Source: Prevotella sp. CAG:924 (GTDB lineage Bacteria; Bacteroidota; Bacteroidia; Bacteroidales; Bacteroidaceae). From it: a stretch of DNA of 34,393 nucleotides. Made by a program: the position numbers and the translations under genes. Positions 16,553 to 24,720 of this stretch are shown piece after piece. Location: contig HF988457.1 in the NCBI GenBank assembly GCA_000431975.1, positions 1 to 34,393 on the forward strand, given 5' to 3'. Each line of letters opens with the position of its first letter. Positions within the stretch are counted from its first letter, which is position 1. Below the pieces are notes generated by a model. That model made no database searches. It had not been told where the DNA came from and was given only the letters and a program-made list of their open reading frames with translations.

Positions 16553-16619
16553 AAATGATCTTGAGCGACACAGTCATTTTCTGTCGCCCTGATTGATACA
16601 ACATTGATCTCAGATACAG

Positions 16620-16997
16620 ATGAAAGAATTCTTAATCGTAGGACTAGGCAGCTTTTTAGGAGGTTCATCACGCTATGGCGTCTCCCAACTCATGAAAATA
16701 CTCATAGGGCAGTCAACACCTATGGGTACATTGACCGTGAATATTGTAGGTTGTTTTCTGATCGGGCTCTTCTCCGCCTTCAACTTCGACGGACGATGGC
16801 TGACCCCATCCATGCGCCTCATCCTTATCACAGGATTCTGTGGAGGCTTCACCACTTTTTCCACATTCATGAGCGAGAATGTCACCATGCTGCAGGAACG
16901 CAACTATGGTCTGGTAGCAGCCTATTTCTTCGCCAGCATCTTCTTCGGATTCATCGCCCTTGTGACAGGCCACTACCTGGTAAAGGCAGTAGCATAG
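16620..16997 (+). CDS. crcB: Fluoride ion channel CrcB/FluC
   Basis: 125 residues, the usual size of the family, with four TM helices. Signatures: GGSSRYGVSQLMKI near the start, GTLTVNIVGCFLIGLFSAF with the conserved Asn, and GFCGGFTTFSTFMSEN, the phenylalanine-box region. As a dual-topology dimer it would export F- across the inner membrane. It lies 67 bp after the GH10-like gene. The gap contains a hairpin (GCGACA at 16565-16570 with TGTCGC at 16582-16587) that does not match the fluoride riboswitch as I know it. Confidence 0.95.
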   Translation: MKEFLIVGLGSFLGGSSRYGVSQLMKILIGQSTPMGTLTVNIVGCFLIGLFSAFNFDGRWLTPSMRLILITGFCGGFTTFSTFMSENVTMLQERNYGLVAAYFFASIFFGFIALVTGHYLVKAVA

Positions 16998-17062
16998 ACG
17001 CTGCCGGACATTATCATTCCGCCAGATACGTTTTTGAGAGACAACACAGTAAAACCCAATAT

Positions 17063-17308
17063 ATGACTCATGACAGCATCGAGTCGGCCTACTGTTTCTT
17101 TCATCAGAAATACCGGGTCTATGAACACTCCAACATGAATTGGCAGAAAGACGATATCGAATATGCTATAGCCAGCTATGTCGGTCAAATGGATAAAGAA
17201 TTGTACGCTCTCCTATCCAAGGGCAAAGACGATTATCTTCTCGATCATCTCCACTTTGCTCAAGATATGCGAAATGCATTGGATGCTCTCGAAATGATGA
17301 TGAAATAG
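17063..17308 (+). CDS. Small hypothetical protein (81 aa)
   Basis: 81 residues from ATG 17063, in the same frame as a much longer open stretch that overlaps crcB; the overlapping part is a shadow of crcB. The protein is acidic, without signal peptide or TM segment, and predicted helical (DDIEYAIASYVGQMDKELYA, FAQDMRNALDALEMMMK). I do not recognise the family. It follows crcB by 65 bp. No perfect -7 box is seen (TACGTTTTTG lies ~35 bases upstream). It is followed at once by the MITE-like segment, so the last codons sit at the insertion border. Confidence 0.6.
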   Translation: MTHDSIESAYCFFHQKYRVYEHSNMNWQKDDIEYAIASYVGQMDKELYALLSKGKDDYLLDHLHFAQDMRNALDALEMMMK

Positions 17309-17310
17309 AA

Positions 17311-17492
17311 GAGAGTGTGTCAAAACTAAAATGACTAATCCTATAAGTTACGAATTGTAACCATAATACATAAAAGGGTCGTATCATTACTCAATACAAA
17401 GCGTGATACGACCCTTACTTTAGTCTTTTAGGATGCACAAACTTCAAATTATCAGTTCCTCATTTTCAGGAAATGAGTCTTGACACACCCTC
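17311..17492. mobile_element. MITE-like element with 17-bp terminal inverted repeats
   Basis: The left end (17311-17327) GAGAGTGTGTCAAAACT and the reverse complement of the right end (17476-17492) GAGGGTGTGTCAAGACT agree at 15 of 17 positions. The 182-bp segment has no ORF, contains a 13-bp perfect palindromic hairpin and a second small hairpin next to its right end (CTCATTT at 17459-17465 with AAATGAG at 17471-17477), and exactly fills the gap between two convergent stop codons. No target-site duplication was recognised, and no transposase is in the window. It could also be an insertion-sequence remnant. Confidence 0.5.
17374..17416. terminator. Bidirectional 13-bp hairpin terminator
   Basis: AAGGGTCGTATCA pairs perfectly with TGATACGACCCTT across a 17-base loop; A-rich sequence on the left and T-rich on the right suit termination in both directions, between the small plus-strand gene and prmA. 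Confidence 0.75.
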
Positions 17493-17496
17493 CTGT

Positions 17497-18450
17497 CTAT
17501 TTTCCGGCAAATACCAGACGCAGGCAACACCAGTCGCCATTCTTACACCGCTCGGCTTCTTCCAGATTGAGAGAAGCGGCCTTCTCCAACAACACGGGAA
17601 TATCCTGCTCATAGAAGCCGCTAAGCACTAGCGAACCGCTACGGGCCATCACATCAACAAAGGCTGCCATGTCGTCCAACAGGATATTACGGTTGATATT
17701 AGCCAACACGATATCGAAAATGCCACATACGTGCGAAAGCACATGAGCGTCTCCTAAAAGCACCTGCATATTCGTGACACCATTCAGCTCCGCATTCTTT
17801 TTGGCATTGTCCGCACACCATTCATCGATATCATATCCTACCACTTCCTTCGCTCCCAGCTTTGAAGCCCCGATACCCAGGATACCTGTTCCGCAGCCAC
17901 AGTCGAGTACACACTTGTCCTTCACATCAAGATGGAGGAGCATCGACAGAATCATCTGTGTCGTCTCATGCGTACCTGTCCCGAAAGAATTGACGGCATG
18001 GATCGCTATCCGCAACGGCGACTCTACGCCCTCCGTCTGTGCCACATTCTCCATAGGCTCTTGCGTGCCTTGCGGCGCCGTATCGGTGCTCTGTTCTGAC
18101 GTCCCGTTGTCCTGACAGCCCTTGCCGTCTCTACGGGCATCCACGACTAGGATCTTACCATCGATATCTATAGGGTCAAAGCCCTCGTCTTCCCATGTCT
18201 TGTTCCAATCCTTATTCTCTGCCGGCTGTACATCATACGTGACGGTCACACCCGGCATGACATCGGCAGCCATGGCTGCCAACAGCTCGCGGTCAAGCTG
18301 TTCTTCCTGCACATAACCGCGCATACCATCTTCCGTATCCTCGAAAGCCTCCAGACCGGCAGATGCCGTAGCGTCTGCCAAAAGGTCACGTGCTATCTGC
18401 AACTGTGACGGGTCACAAGAGATATGAAAGTCGACAACATCGTATTTCAT
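17497..18450 (-). CDS. prmA: Ribosomal protein L11 methyltransferase
   Basis: 317 residues from 18450. The frame is open to 18507, but the upstream part is hydrophobic filler and MKYDVVDFHISCDPSQLQIA is the family start. The N-terminal substrate-recognition domain covers 1-~75; NKTWEDEGFDPIDID (83-97) is the PrmA linker. The SAM-binding domain has FGTGTHETTQMIL (156-168), VLDCGCGTGILGIGASKLGA (181-200) and VLANINRNIL (248-257), the diagnostic N-rich loop. It trimethylates ribosomal protein L11. Odd: residues ~107-144 are a Gln/Thr/Ser/Glu-rich insert between the linker and the catalytic domain, absent from the E. coli enzyme. A TAATTTTG box lies 25-32 bases upstream of the start. Confidence 0.94.
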   Translation of the reverse strand: MKYDVVDFHISCDPSQLQIARDLLADATASAGLEAFEDTEDGMRGYVQEEQLDRELLAAMAADVMPGVTVTYDVQPAENKDWNKTWEDEGFDPIDIDGKILVVDARRDGKGCQDNGTSEQSTDTAPQGTQEPMENVAQTEGVESPLRIAIHAVNSFGTGTHETTQMILSMLLHLDVKDKCVLDCGCGTGILGIGASKLGAKEVVGYDIDEWCADNAKKNAELNGVTNMQVLLGDAHVLSHVCGIFDIVLANINRNILLDDMAAFVDVMARSGSLVLSGFYEQDIPVLLEKAASLNLEEAERCKNGDWCCLRLVFAGK

Positions 18451-18474
18451 AGCATAAAAGTTTAAATCTATCTG

Positions 18475-18482
18475 CAAAATTA
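18475..18482 (-). promoter_or_regulatory. -7 promoter box (TAATTTTG) of prmA
   Basis: Minus-strand TAATTTTG fits TAnnTTTG and lies 25 bases before the chosen prmA start. No -33 element is clear. Confidence 0.5.
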
Positions 18483-18524
18483 TAAAAAATAGGGAAATTC
18501 CTATCACCCTTGGGGGTTTTTCCT

Positions 18525-18532
18525 TAACTTTG
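18525..18532 (+). promoter_or_regulatory. -7 promoter box (TAACTTTG) of the Tyr/Trp-rich protein gene
   Basis: TAACTTTG fits the consensus; the leader to the ATG at 18646 would be about 105 bases, A-rich, and ends in AAAGGAGAGCAAAAT, one of the few purine-rich ribosome-binding sites in the window. Confidence 0.5.
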
Positions 18533-18645
18533 CGTAGAAATAGGTATTAAATTTGTAGTGTCTGTAAAAGGTATCTGACGATACAAGTAACAAAACACAA
18601 AAAATACGAACAGAACACCAAAGTAAACATAAAGGAGAGCAAAAT

Positions 18646-19599
18646 ATGAAAAGGCTATTTCTTCTTTTAGCATTGACAGGTCTGATGTCCACCCCCATTT
18701 GGGCGCAGGACGATGACCTCTACTTCACTCCCTCCAAAGAGAGTGAGGAAGCAAAGACAACGGATACGGCTCCGACAAAAACAACTGAGCCCACATATTA
18801 CAGTGGCAGCAACAGAGATGTCGACGAATATAATCGTCGTGTCCGTTTCCGCAGCAGCGTACAAGACATCGACTCGCTCGGCAACGACATCATTGCCTTT
18901 GCCCCTGTTTATGGCAACTATCCCGACAGTATGTATGTAGACACCACACGTGTCTTCCCGCTGATACAGGATGATGACAACGACTATTACTGGACCCGTC
19001 GTCTCTGCCGTTGGGACGGTTTCTATGATCCTTGGTTCTACAGCTACTATGGCAGTCCCTGGCGGTGGTACTATAGTGGCTGGTATGATCCTTGGTACGG
19101 ACCTTATTGGTACGACGCATGGTATGATCCCTGGTTCTACGGCTATGGCTGGGGTTGGTATCCCGGTTATGCCGGCTGGTGGGGTTATCCCTGGTATCCC
19201 GGATACTGGCATCCCTTCCCAGGATGGGGTGGCACGATCGTAGGCAATATCGGCGGACGCAACTCAGGTGGCTATGCCGGCTCACGTACCTATAGCGGTT
19301 CCAACCGCTACACCTCTACGACAGGCAAGAGCTTTGGAGGACGTACGTTCGGCCGCAACGGCAATACGACATATACATCCAGCCGATTCGGCAGTCGCAC
19401 CTTCAACAACCGTACGAACAATTCGCGGCCGTTCAACAACAACCGTCCTACCAACAGCTATCAGCCCAATACAGGATCACATAACTTCGGAGGCTCCAGC
19501 TCTTTCGGCGGACGTAGCTTCGGAGGCGGAGGACATGTCGGAGGCGGTAGCTTCGGCGGAGGACGTGTCGGAGGCGGCAGTTTCGGCGGACGTAGATAA
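18646..19599 (+). CDS. Secreted Tyr/Trp/Gly-rich low-complexity protein
   Basis: 317 residues. Signal peptide MKRLFLLLALTGLMSTPIWA followed by QDDD. Residues ~20-110 are polar and acidic with one conserved-looking stretch (VQDIDSLGNDIIAFAPVYGN). Residues ~120-195 consist almost entirely of Trp, Tyr, Gly, Asp and Pro in a repeated W-Y-D-P-W-Y/F pattern. From ~205 the sequence turns to Gly/Ser/Asn/Arg, ending in repeats of GGGSFGG and GRSFGG. There are no Cys pairs and no catalytic motif. I do not recognise a function; the composition suggests a structural, sticky or matrix surface protein. The FadL-like gene follows after 31 bp and is probably co-transcribed. Confidence 0.8.
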   Translation: MKRLFLLLALTGLMSTPIWAQDDDLYFTPSKESEEAKTTDTAPTKTTEPTYYSGSNRDVDEYNRRVRFRSSVQDIDSLGNDIIAFAPVYGNYPDSMYVDTTRVFPLIQDDDNDYYWTRRLCRWDGFYDPWFYSYYGSPWRWYYSGWYDPWYGPYWYDAWYDPWFYGYGWGWYPGYAGWWGYPWYPGYWHPFPGWGGTIVGNIGGRNSGGYAGSRTYSGSNRYTSTTGKSFGGRTFGRNGNTTYTSSRFGSRTFNNRTNNSRPFNNNRPTNSYQPNTGSHNFGGSSSFGGRSFGGGGHVGGGSFGGGRVGGGSFGGRR

Positions 19600-19630
19600 T
19601 CTATTCCCTATTTAAAGATCAATCAAAAAT

Positions 19631-21205
19631 ATGAAAACGCAAACTATCTCAATACTCCTGTTGGCCCTGGCTGCTCTCCCAGCCACGGCCCAGGAGACCT
19701 ATCAGGACACAAAGCTCGTAGAAAACGAACTGAACGGTACAGCCCGTTATGTAGGTATGGGTGGTGCCATGGAAGCCTTAGGAGCAGACATCTCGACCAT
19801 CAGTACCAACCCAGCCGGAATCGGCCTCTTCCGAAAGAACCAGGTGACCGTCTCCGGAGGATTGGTGACACAAGGCGGTGATGCGACGACCTCACCTTCC
19901 TTTAACGGCATCCAGCTCAACTATTCCGGACAGAAGACCCACGCTTCGTTCGATCAGATTGGGTTCGTATGGGCACACCGCGTAAGCAGCCGCTCATATC
20001 TTAACTTCGGATTCAGCTATCATAAGAGCCGCAATTTCGATCAGATTCTCAATGCCGGTGGAAAACTAGACAACGCCTCTCAGAATAAGCTGAGCGCCAT
20101 CAAGTATGCTTTAGGTGTTGGCGACAATGCCTGGAACGCTGTCGACGCCAACTATCAGGAAATGTTCCAGACAGCTGACGGCAAGGATATGGAGTACCGT
20201 AACGCCACACAATATCTTTACGGACAATATCAGCACGGATATATCGGCGAATACGACTTCAACTTCAGTGGCAACATCAACGACCGTGTCTACCTCGGTA
20301 TCACACTGGGTATCCACGATGTGAACTATCGTTCCAACAGCATTTATTCTGAAGATCTTGAGGGCAATGCTTACTCGCTGGCTGAAGAGCTCTTAAAGAT
20401 TGACGGTACTGGCTATGATGTAAAGCTCGGCGCCATCTTCCGCCCCTTCGCCTACTCGCCCTTCCGTATCGGCGTATATGTCAACTCACCCGTATTCTAC
20501 AGCCTCACGCAATACGGCACCAGTGGCATCGGACTGGGAACTCTCTACTCTGACGGCAGTACTACGGACGAAGGCACCTACTCAGAGAACAGTGCATCAC
20601 TCGACTATAAGGTCAATACACCTTGGAAATTCGGTATCAGCTTAGGACATACTATAGGCAACAGCCTTGCTCTCGGTGCCACCTACGAATACTCCGACTA
20701 CAGCACCATCGATAACCGATACATCGACGGTGGCTACTACGATGCGTACTACGGTCAGTGGTACGACAGCAGTTCGTCAGACAATGCCATGAACCATAAT
20801 ACGAAACAGACATTGAAAGGCGTAAGCCTGCTGAAACTCGGCGCTGAATACAAATTTACTCCAAAATGGGCTCTGCGTGTAGGTTACAACTACCAGTCGC
20901 CCATCTTCAAGAGCGAAGGATTCCGCGACGGTAGCATAGAGTCGCAGGGTGTGGCCTACGCTACCTCCACCGATTTCACCAACTGGAAGGCTACCAACCG
21001 TTTCACCTGTGGTCTTGGCTATCAGTATAAAGGCTTCACTGTCGATCTGGCCTATCAGTACACACAGACCGACGGCGACTTCTATCCTTTCATGAGCTAC
21101 TATGCCTCTGAGTCTGAACCACAAGAAATGAACAACCAGGTGAGCAGTACACCCGTCAGTTTTAAGCGTTCACAAGTACTGTTGACTCTCGGCTACCGCT
21201 TCTAA
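19631..21205 (+). CDS. FadL/OmpP1-like outer-membrane beta-barrel protein
   Basis: 524 residues with a signal peptide (ISILLLALAALPATAQ). GTARYVGMGGAMEALGADIS then TISTNPAGIGLFRKNQVTVS is the N-terminal hatch motif (NPAG) of OMPP1/FadL/TodX proteins (PF03349). The remainder alternates polar and aromatic residues as in a 14-strand barrel, with an aromatic C-terminus (SQVLLTLGYRF) typical of outer-membrane insertion. Family members take up hydrophobic compounds; the Bacteroidota members are mostly uncharacterised, so the ligand is unknown. It lies directly after the Tyr/Trp-rich protein gene and ends with a very strong terminator. Confidence 0.85.
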   Translation: MKTQTISILLLALAALPATAQETYQDTKLVENELNGTARYVGMGGAMEALGADISTISTNPAGIGLFRKNQVTVSGGLVTQGGDATTSPSFNGIQLNYSGQKTHASFDQIGFVWAHRVSSRSYLNFGFSYHKSRNFDQILNAGGKLDNASQNKLSAIKYALGVGDNAWNAVDANYQEMFQTADGKDMEYRNATQYLYGQYQHGYIGEYDFNFSGNINDRVYLGITLGIHDVNYRSNSIYSEDLEGNAYSLAEELLKIDGTGYDVKLGAIFRPFAYSPFRIGVYVNSPVFYSLTQYGTSGIGLGTLYSDGSTTDEGTYSENSASLDYKVNTPWKFGISLGHTIGNSLALGATYEYSDYSTIDNRYIDGGYYDAYYGQWYDSSSSDNAMNHNTKQTLKGVSLLKLGAEYKFTPKWALRVGYNYQSPIFKSEGFRDGSIESQGVAYATSTDFTNWKATNRFTCGLGYQYKGFTVDLAYQYTQTDGDFYPFMSYYASESEPQEMNNQVSSTPVSFKRSQVLLTLGYRF

Positions 21206-21291
21206 GCTGATTTCCAGATAATAACATGGTTGCCAAAACGTGATAGAGTCCAAGTACGATACCGACAGGTGGTAACCATACTTTACAATAT

Positions 21292-21337
21292 GCACAATAA
21301 AGGGGGAACATCTCATGGAGTTCCCCCTTTATTGTGC
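21292..21337 (+). terminator. Perfect 18-bp hairpin terminator
   Basis: GCACAATAAAGGGGGAAC pairs perfectly with GTTCCCCCTTTATTGTGC around a 10-base loop, about 85 bases after the FadL-like stop. It is the longest perfect stem in the window. Confidence 0.8.
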
Positions 21338-21358
21338 CTGTTCAATTTCTCACGACTT

Positions 21359-21377
21359 GGCCTTTCTCTGAAAGGCC
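21359..21377. other. Orphan 8-bp hairpin GGCCTTTC-TCT-GAAAGGCC
   Basis: A perfect 8-bp stem with a 3-base loop lies 21 bases after the preceding terminator, within the 339-bp gap before nagB. There is no following T-run. The role is unknown; a protein-binding site or small-RNA piece is possible. Apart from this, the terminator and the nagB promoter box, nothing was recognised in the gap. Confidence 0.4.
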
Positions 21378-21498
21378 TCATCCAGAATAAGGAATCCTTC
21401 TTGATCTGACCATTCTAACCTATTCACCCGCAAATATTTATTTCTCCATACAACTTCGATTTTTCGCAACCTATACGAATAATCTGCAAAAAAATAGG

Positions 21499-21506
21499 TA
21501 TATTTG
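21499..21506 (+). promoter_or_regulatory. -7 promoter box (TATATTTG) of nagB
   Basis: TATATTTG lies 38 bases before the nagB ATG, predicting a leader of about 34 bases. No -33 TTTG at the right distance. Confidence 0.6.
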
Positions 21507-21544
21507 CAGACAGATAATATCATTATACATAAAAACCAAACATT

Positions 21545-22336
21545 ATGCGACTAATTATTCAACCCGACTATGCTAAACTGTCTGCCTGGGCAGCCAACTA
21601 TGTGATCAACCGCATCAATGAAGCCCAACCTACAGAAGAGCATCCCTTCGTACTCGGTCTGCCTACCGGTTCTTCACCTGAAGGCATGTATGCCGAACTG
21701 GTAAAGGCCAACAAAGAAGGCCGCGTGAGCTTCCGCAATGTCATCACCTTCAATATGGACGAGTATGTCGGGCTGCCCGAAGAGCATCCCGAGAGCTACC
21801 ACAGCTTCATGAAACGCAATCTCTTCGACCATATCGATATCAAGCCTGAAAACGTACACCTGCTCAATGGCAACGCCAAGGATCTGAAAGCCGAGTGTGC
21901 ACACTACGAGCAGATGATCAAGGATGCCGGTGGCATCGACCTGTTCCTCGGCGGCATCGGCCCCGACGGCCATATCGCTTTCAACGAGCCGGGCTCCAGT
22001 CTGACAAGCCGTACACGTGAGAAGACGCTCACCACCGATACGATCATCGCCAACTCACGCTTCTTCGACAACGATATCAATAAGGTGCCTCACTATGCAC
22101 TTACCGTTGGTGTCGGAACAGTGATGGATGCCCGCGAGGTGCTCATCCTCTGCAATGGTCACCACAAGGCCCGTGCCCTGCAGGCCGCCGTAGAAGGCCC
22201 TGTGACCCAGCAGTGGACAATCAGCGTGCTCCAGATGCATCAACACGGCATCATCGTCTGCGATGAGCCTGCCTGCGATGAGCTGCGAGTAGCCACCTAT
22301 CGTTACTATAAAGATATTGAGAAAGACCAGCTCTAA
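21545..22336 (+). CDS. nagB: Glucosamine-6-phosphate deaminase
   Basis: 263 residues, the canonical length. The residues match E. coli NagB in position: FVLGLPTGSSPEGMYAEL (phosphate/substrate loop), Asp72 in NMDEYVGL, and Asp141, His143 and Glu148 in GIGPDGHIAFNEPGSS. The enzyme converts glucosamine 6-phosphate to fructose 6-phosphate and ammonia, feeding amino sugars into glycolysis. It has its own promoter box and is followed by a nested hairpin terminator, so it is probably monocistronic; no nagA was found next to it. Confidence 0.97.
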   Translation: MRLIIQPDYAKLSAWAANYVINRINEAQPTEEHPFVLGLPTGSSPEGMYAELVKANKEGRVSFRNVITFNMDEYVGLPEEHPESYHSFMKRNLFDHIDIKPENVHLLNGNAKDLKAECAHYEQMIKDAGGIDLFLGGIGPDGHIAFNEPGSSLTSRTREKTLTTDTIIANSRFFDNDINKVPHYALTVGVGTVMDAREVLILCNGHHKARALQAAVEGPVTQQWTISVLQMHQHGIIVCDEPACDELRVATYRYYKDIEKDQL

Positions 22337-22349
22337 TCCTATTATAAAG

Positions 22350-22395
22350 ATGCGGATACAGACCCACACCGCTACGGTGCCCTCTGTATCCGCAT
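22350..22395 (+). terminator. Nested hairpin terminator between nagB and GH97
   Basis: ATGCGGATACAGA pairs with TCTGTATCCGCAT (13 perfect pairs, extendable by A-T and G-T pairs); its loop contains a second hairpin, CACCG-CTA-CGGTG (22367-22379). It is followed by TTTTTA. Strong intrinsic terminator 14 bases after nagB. Confidence 0.85.
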
Positions 22396-22427
22396 TTTTA
22401 GCTTTCTCTATTACTCAACCTACTATT

Positions 22428-24485
22428 ATGAACAGACTACTTCTACTTTCTGCCGCCCTATTGGGCGCTACCACCGTTTTAGCCAACGACTATACTATTT
22501 CCTCCCCTGACGGCCGTCTCTCCGTATCGGTGAACGATAATGCCGGCCAGGCTCATTACATTGTCTCTTACGATGGCCGGAAGATACTCAATGACAGCCG
22601 GCTGGGCCTGCAAACCAACTATGCCAATTTCGCTGACAGTCTCACCTTGAAAGGTACAACAACAGCTACCATTGACCGGACATACGACATGACACGCACA
22701 AAAACCTCCCGCGTGCACTATCAGGCCAATCAAGCAACGCTGACATTTATGACACCCCGAGGATTGGAAATGCAGGTGACATTCAATGTCTCCAACAACG
22801 ATATTGCCTTCCGCTACACCCTTCCCCGCCCAAAGAGTGAAGAGCCCAAGTCGGCCATCATCTATACAGAACTGACCAGCTTCAATCTTCCTGACGCCAC
22901 CACGACTTTCCTTTCCCCGCAATGCCCACCCATGATCGGATGGGAAAATTCCAAACCGAGCTATGAAGAGGAGTATCATCCTGACGCCCCCCTGACCGCA
23001 CCTTCTCAATATGGCGTAGGCTACACCTTCCCCTGTCTTTTCCACGAAGCATCCGTCTTCCCGAAGGACAAACAGAACACCTCTCTCTCCGATGTATGGC
23101 TCATGGTGAGCGAGACCGGCGTTACCGGTGACTATGTCGGTGGCCGACTCTCGGAATATACTCCAGGAAAGGGCTACAGCATCGCTTTCCCACAAGAAGG
23201 AGAATGCAACGGATGGGGTGATGCCCGTCCTGCCATTATGCTGCCCGGCTCTACCCCCTGGCGCACACTCACTGTAGGCCGCTCTCTTGCTCCCATCGTG
23301 GAGACGACCATCCCTTACGATGTCGTAGAACCGCCCTACGAGCCAAAGGCCGACTACAAGCCGGGACGCTACGTATGGAGCTGGCTCCTCTGGCAGGACA
23401 ACAGCATCAACTATGACGACCAGAAGAGTTTCATTGACATGGCTGCACAGATGGGCTATGAATACATACTTATCGACAACTGGTGGGACCGGCAGATCGG
23501 CCGTGAGGGCATTGAGAAACTTGCCCGCTATGCCAAGGAGAAAGGCATCAGCCTCATGCTTTGGTTCAACTCCAATGGAACGGCAAACAATGCACCGCAG
23601 ACACCGCGTGGGATCATGAATCGTCCTATCCTTCGCAAACAGGCCATGGCCTGGATGCAGAGCATTGGTGTCAAAGGCATAAAGGTCGACTTCTTCGGCG
23701 GAGACAAACAGCATGTGCTTCAGCTTTACGAAGACATTCTCAGCGATGCCAACGACTACGGAATAGCCGTAATATTCCACGGATGTACCCTGCCCCGCGG
23801 TTGGGAACGCATGTATCCCAACTATATTGCCTCCGAAGGCTGTCTGGCCAGTGAGAACGTCTACTTCTCCGACTACCATGCCAAGAAAGAAGGATTCGAG
23901 ATGACAATGCATCCCTTCGGCCGTAATGCCGTGGCAAGTTTTGACTGGGGCGGCGTGATGATGAACCGGCACATGAGCCGCGACAATCAAAGCCGGCACC
24001 AGCGCTTCACTACTGATGTCTTTGAGCTGGCAACAGCCATTACCAACCAATGTGATATAAACTGTGTAGCGCTGACACCTAACGTTGTCGGCACACTGTC
24101 GTCCACGGTCACAGAATTCCTCAAGGCACTTCCCACCACATGGGAACAGACCCGCTTCATCGCCGGCTACCCTACACGCTATGCCGTCATTGCACGTCAG
24201 CATGCCGGGCGCTGGTACATTGGTGGTCTGAACGGCACCTATAAGCCCATCACCGTCACACTACAGCTGCCTATGCTCGCAGGCAAGACTGTCACATGCC
24301 TCACCGACGGCAAGCGTACCATAAAAATGAAAGGCAATGCCTCACTTGACAACGCTGTAAGTCATCCCGACGACATTGTCTCGGCCTCACAACCTGACAC
24401 ACGACAGACTACGCTCAAGGTAAAAGCTGATGGTACCGTACGTGTTACGATTCAGCCCATGGGCGGCATCGTCATCATGGAATAA
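22428..24485 (+). CDS. Glycoside hydrolase family 97, probably retaining (alpha-galactosidase type)
   Basis: 685 residues from ATG 22428; the frame is open further upstream into nagB, but this ATG is the first with a signal peptide (LLLLSAALLGATTVLAND) and lies after the terminator. Three-part GH97 layout: N-terminal beta-sandwich (~22-290; YTISSPDGRLSVSVND), catalytic barrel (~305-580; YILIDNWWD, GISLMLWFNSNG) and a C-terminal beta domain. Asp421 in GIKVDFFGGDKQ is at the position of the nucleophile of retaining GH97 enzymes, with Glu470 or Glu476 (SEGCLASENV) as the likely acid/base; inverting SusB-type members lack this Asp. It should release alpha-linked sugars from oligosaccharides in the periplasm or at the surface. 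It is monocistronic, between two terminators. Confidence 0.92.
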   Translation: MNRLLLLSAALLGATTVLANDYTISSPDGRLSVSVNDNAGQAHYIVSYDGRKILNDSRLGLQTNYANFADSLTLKGTTTATIDRTYDMTRTKTSRVHYQANQATLTFMTPRGLEMQVTFNVSNNDIAFRYTLPRPKSEEPKSAIIYTELTSFNLPDATTTFLSPQCPPMIGWENSKPSYEEEYHPDAPLTAPSQYGVGYTFPCLFHEASVFPKDKQNTSLSDVWLMVSETGVTGDYVGGRLSEYTPGKGYSIAFPQEGECNGWGDARPAIMLPGSTPWRTLTVGRSLAPIVETTIPYDVVEPPYEPKADYKPGRYVWSWLLWQDNSINYDDQKSFIDMAAQMGYEYILIDNWWDRQIGREGIEKLARYAKEKGISLMLWFNSNGTANNAPQTPRGIMNRPILRKQAMAWMQSIGVKGIKVDFFGGDKQHVLQLYEDILSDANDYGIAVIFHGCTLPRGWERMYPNYIASEGCLASENVYFSDYHAKKEGFEMTMHPFGRNAVASFDWGGVMMNRHMSRDNQSRHQRFTTDVFELATAITNQCDINCVALTPNVVGTLSSTVTEFLKALPTTWEQTRFIAGYPTRYAVIARQHAGRWYIGGLNGTYKPITVTLQLPMLAGKTVTCLTDGKRTIKMKGNASLDNAVSHPDDIVSASQPDTRQTTLKVKADGTVRVTIQPMGGIVIME

Positions 24486-24540
24486 TGTATCAAAACAGAA
24501 ATGACATTATGAAGAAATAAGGAATCACAACTTCAACAAC

Positions 24541-24588
24541 CAAAATAGCCATACAGAGCTTCATGAAGAGCTTTGTATGGCTATTTTG
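24541..24588. terminator. 15-bp hairpin terminator between convergent genes
   Basis: CAAAATAGCCATACA pairs perfectly with TGTATGGCTATTTTG, and the stem continues inward through AGCT/AGCT. It lies 55 bases after the GH97 stop and serves the plus strand; it may also stop read-through from the EamA gene. The rest of the 235-bp gap shows nothing else. Confidence 0.8.
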
Positions 24589-24720
24589 AATTTAACGCTC
24601 GAGGGAGCCAGCGTATTATAAACTGCTGATAGGAAAGATCGATATATGGCAAGCTCTCTTGTCATCTCTGAATATTCTCAGACATCTCCTTTCTTAACAA
24701 ATACCGACGCTTTCTCTGTT

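Noticed and set aside
16553..16619. Fluoride riboswitch before crcB
   Set aside because: Only a simple GCGACA/TGTCGC hairpin is present; the conserved pseudoknot sequence of the fluoride riboswitch was not found, and the gene probably lies in a longer transcript.
16604..17062. In-frame 153-codon N-terminal extension of the 81-aa small protein
   Set aside because: It overlaps crcB in another frame and is His/Arg-rich without family features; the real gene most likely starts at 17063.
19020..19200. DNA-level tandem repeat or CRISPR-like array
   Set aside because: The repeated TATGATCC(T/C)TGGT units are in frame and encode the Y-D-P-W repeats of the secreted protein; spacing is irregular and there are no spacers or cas genes.
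22479..24203. Long minus-strand open frame (574 codons) opposite the GH97 gene
   Set aside because: It lies fully antisense to a clear enzyme gene, its translation shows no family motif and is Cys/Gly-rich as expected of a shadow frame; codon bias of the sense gene explains it.
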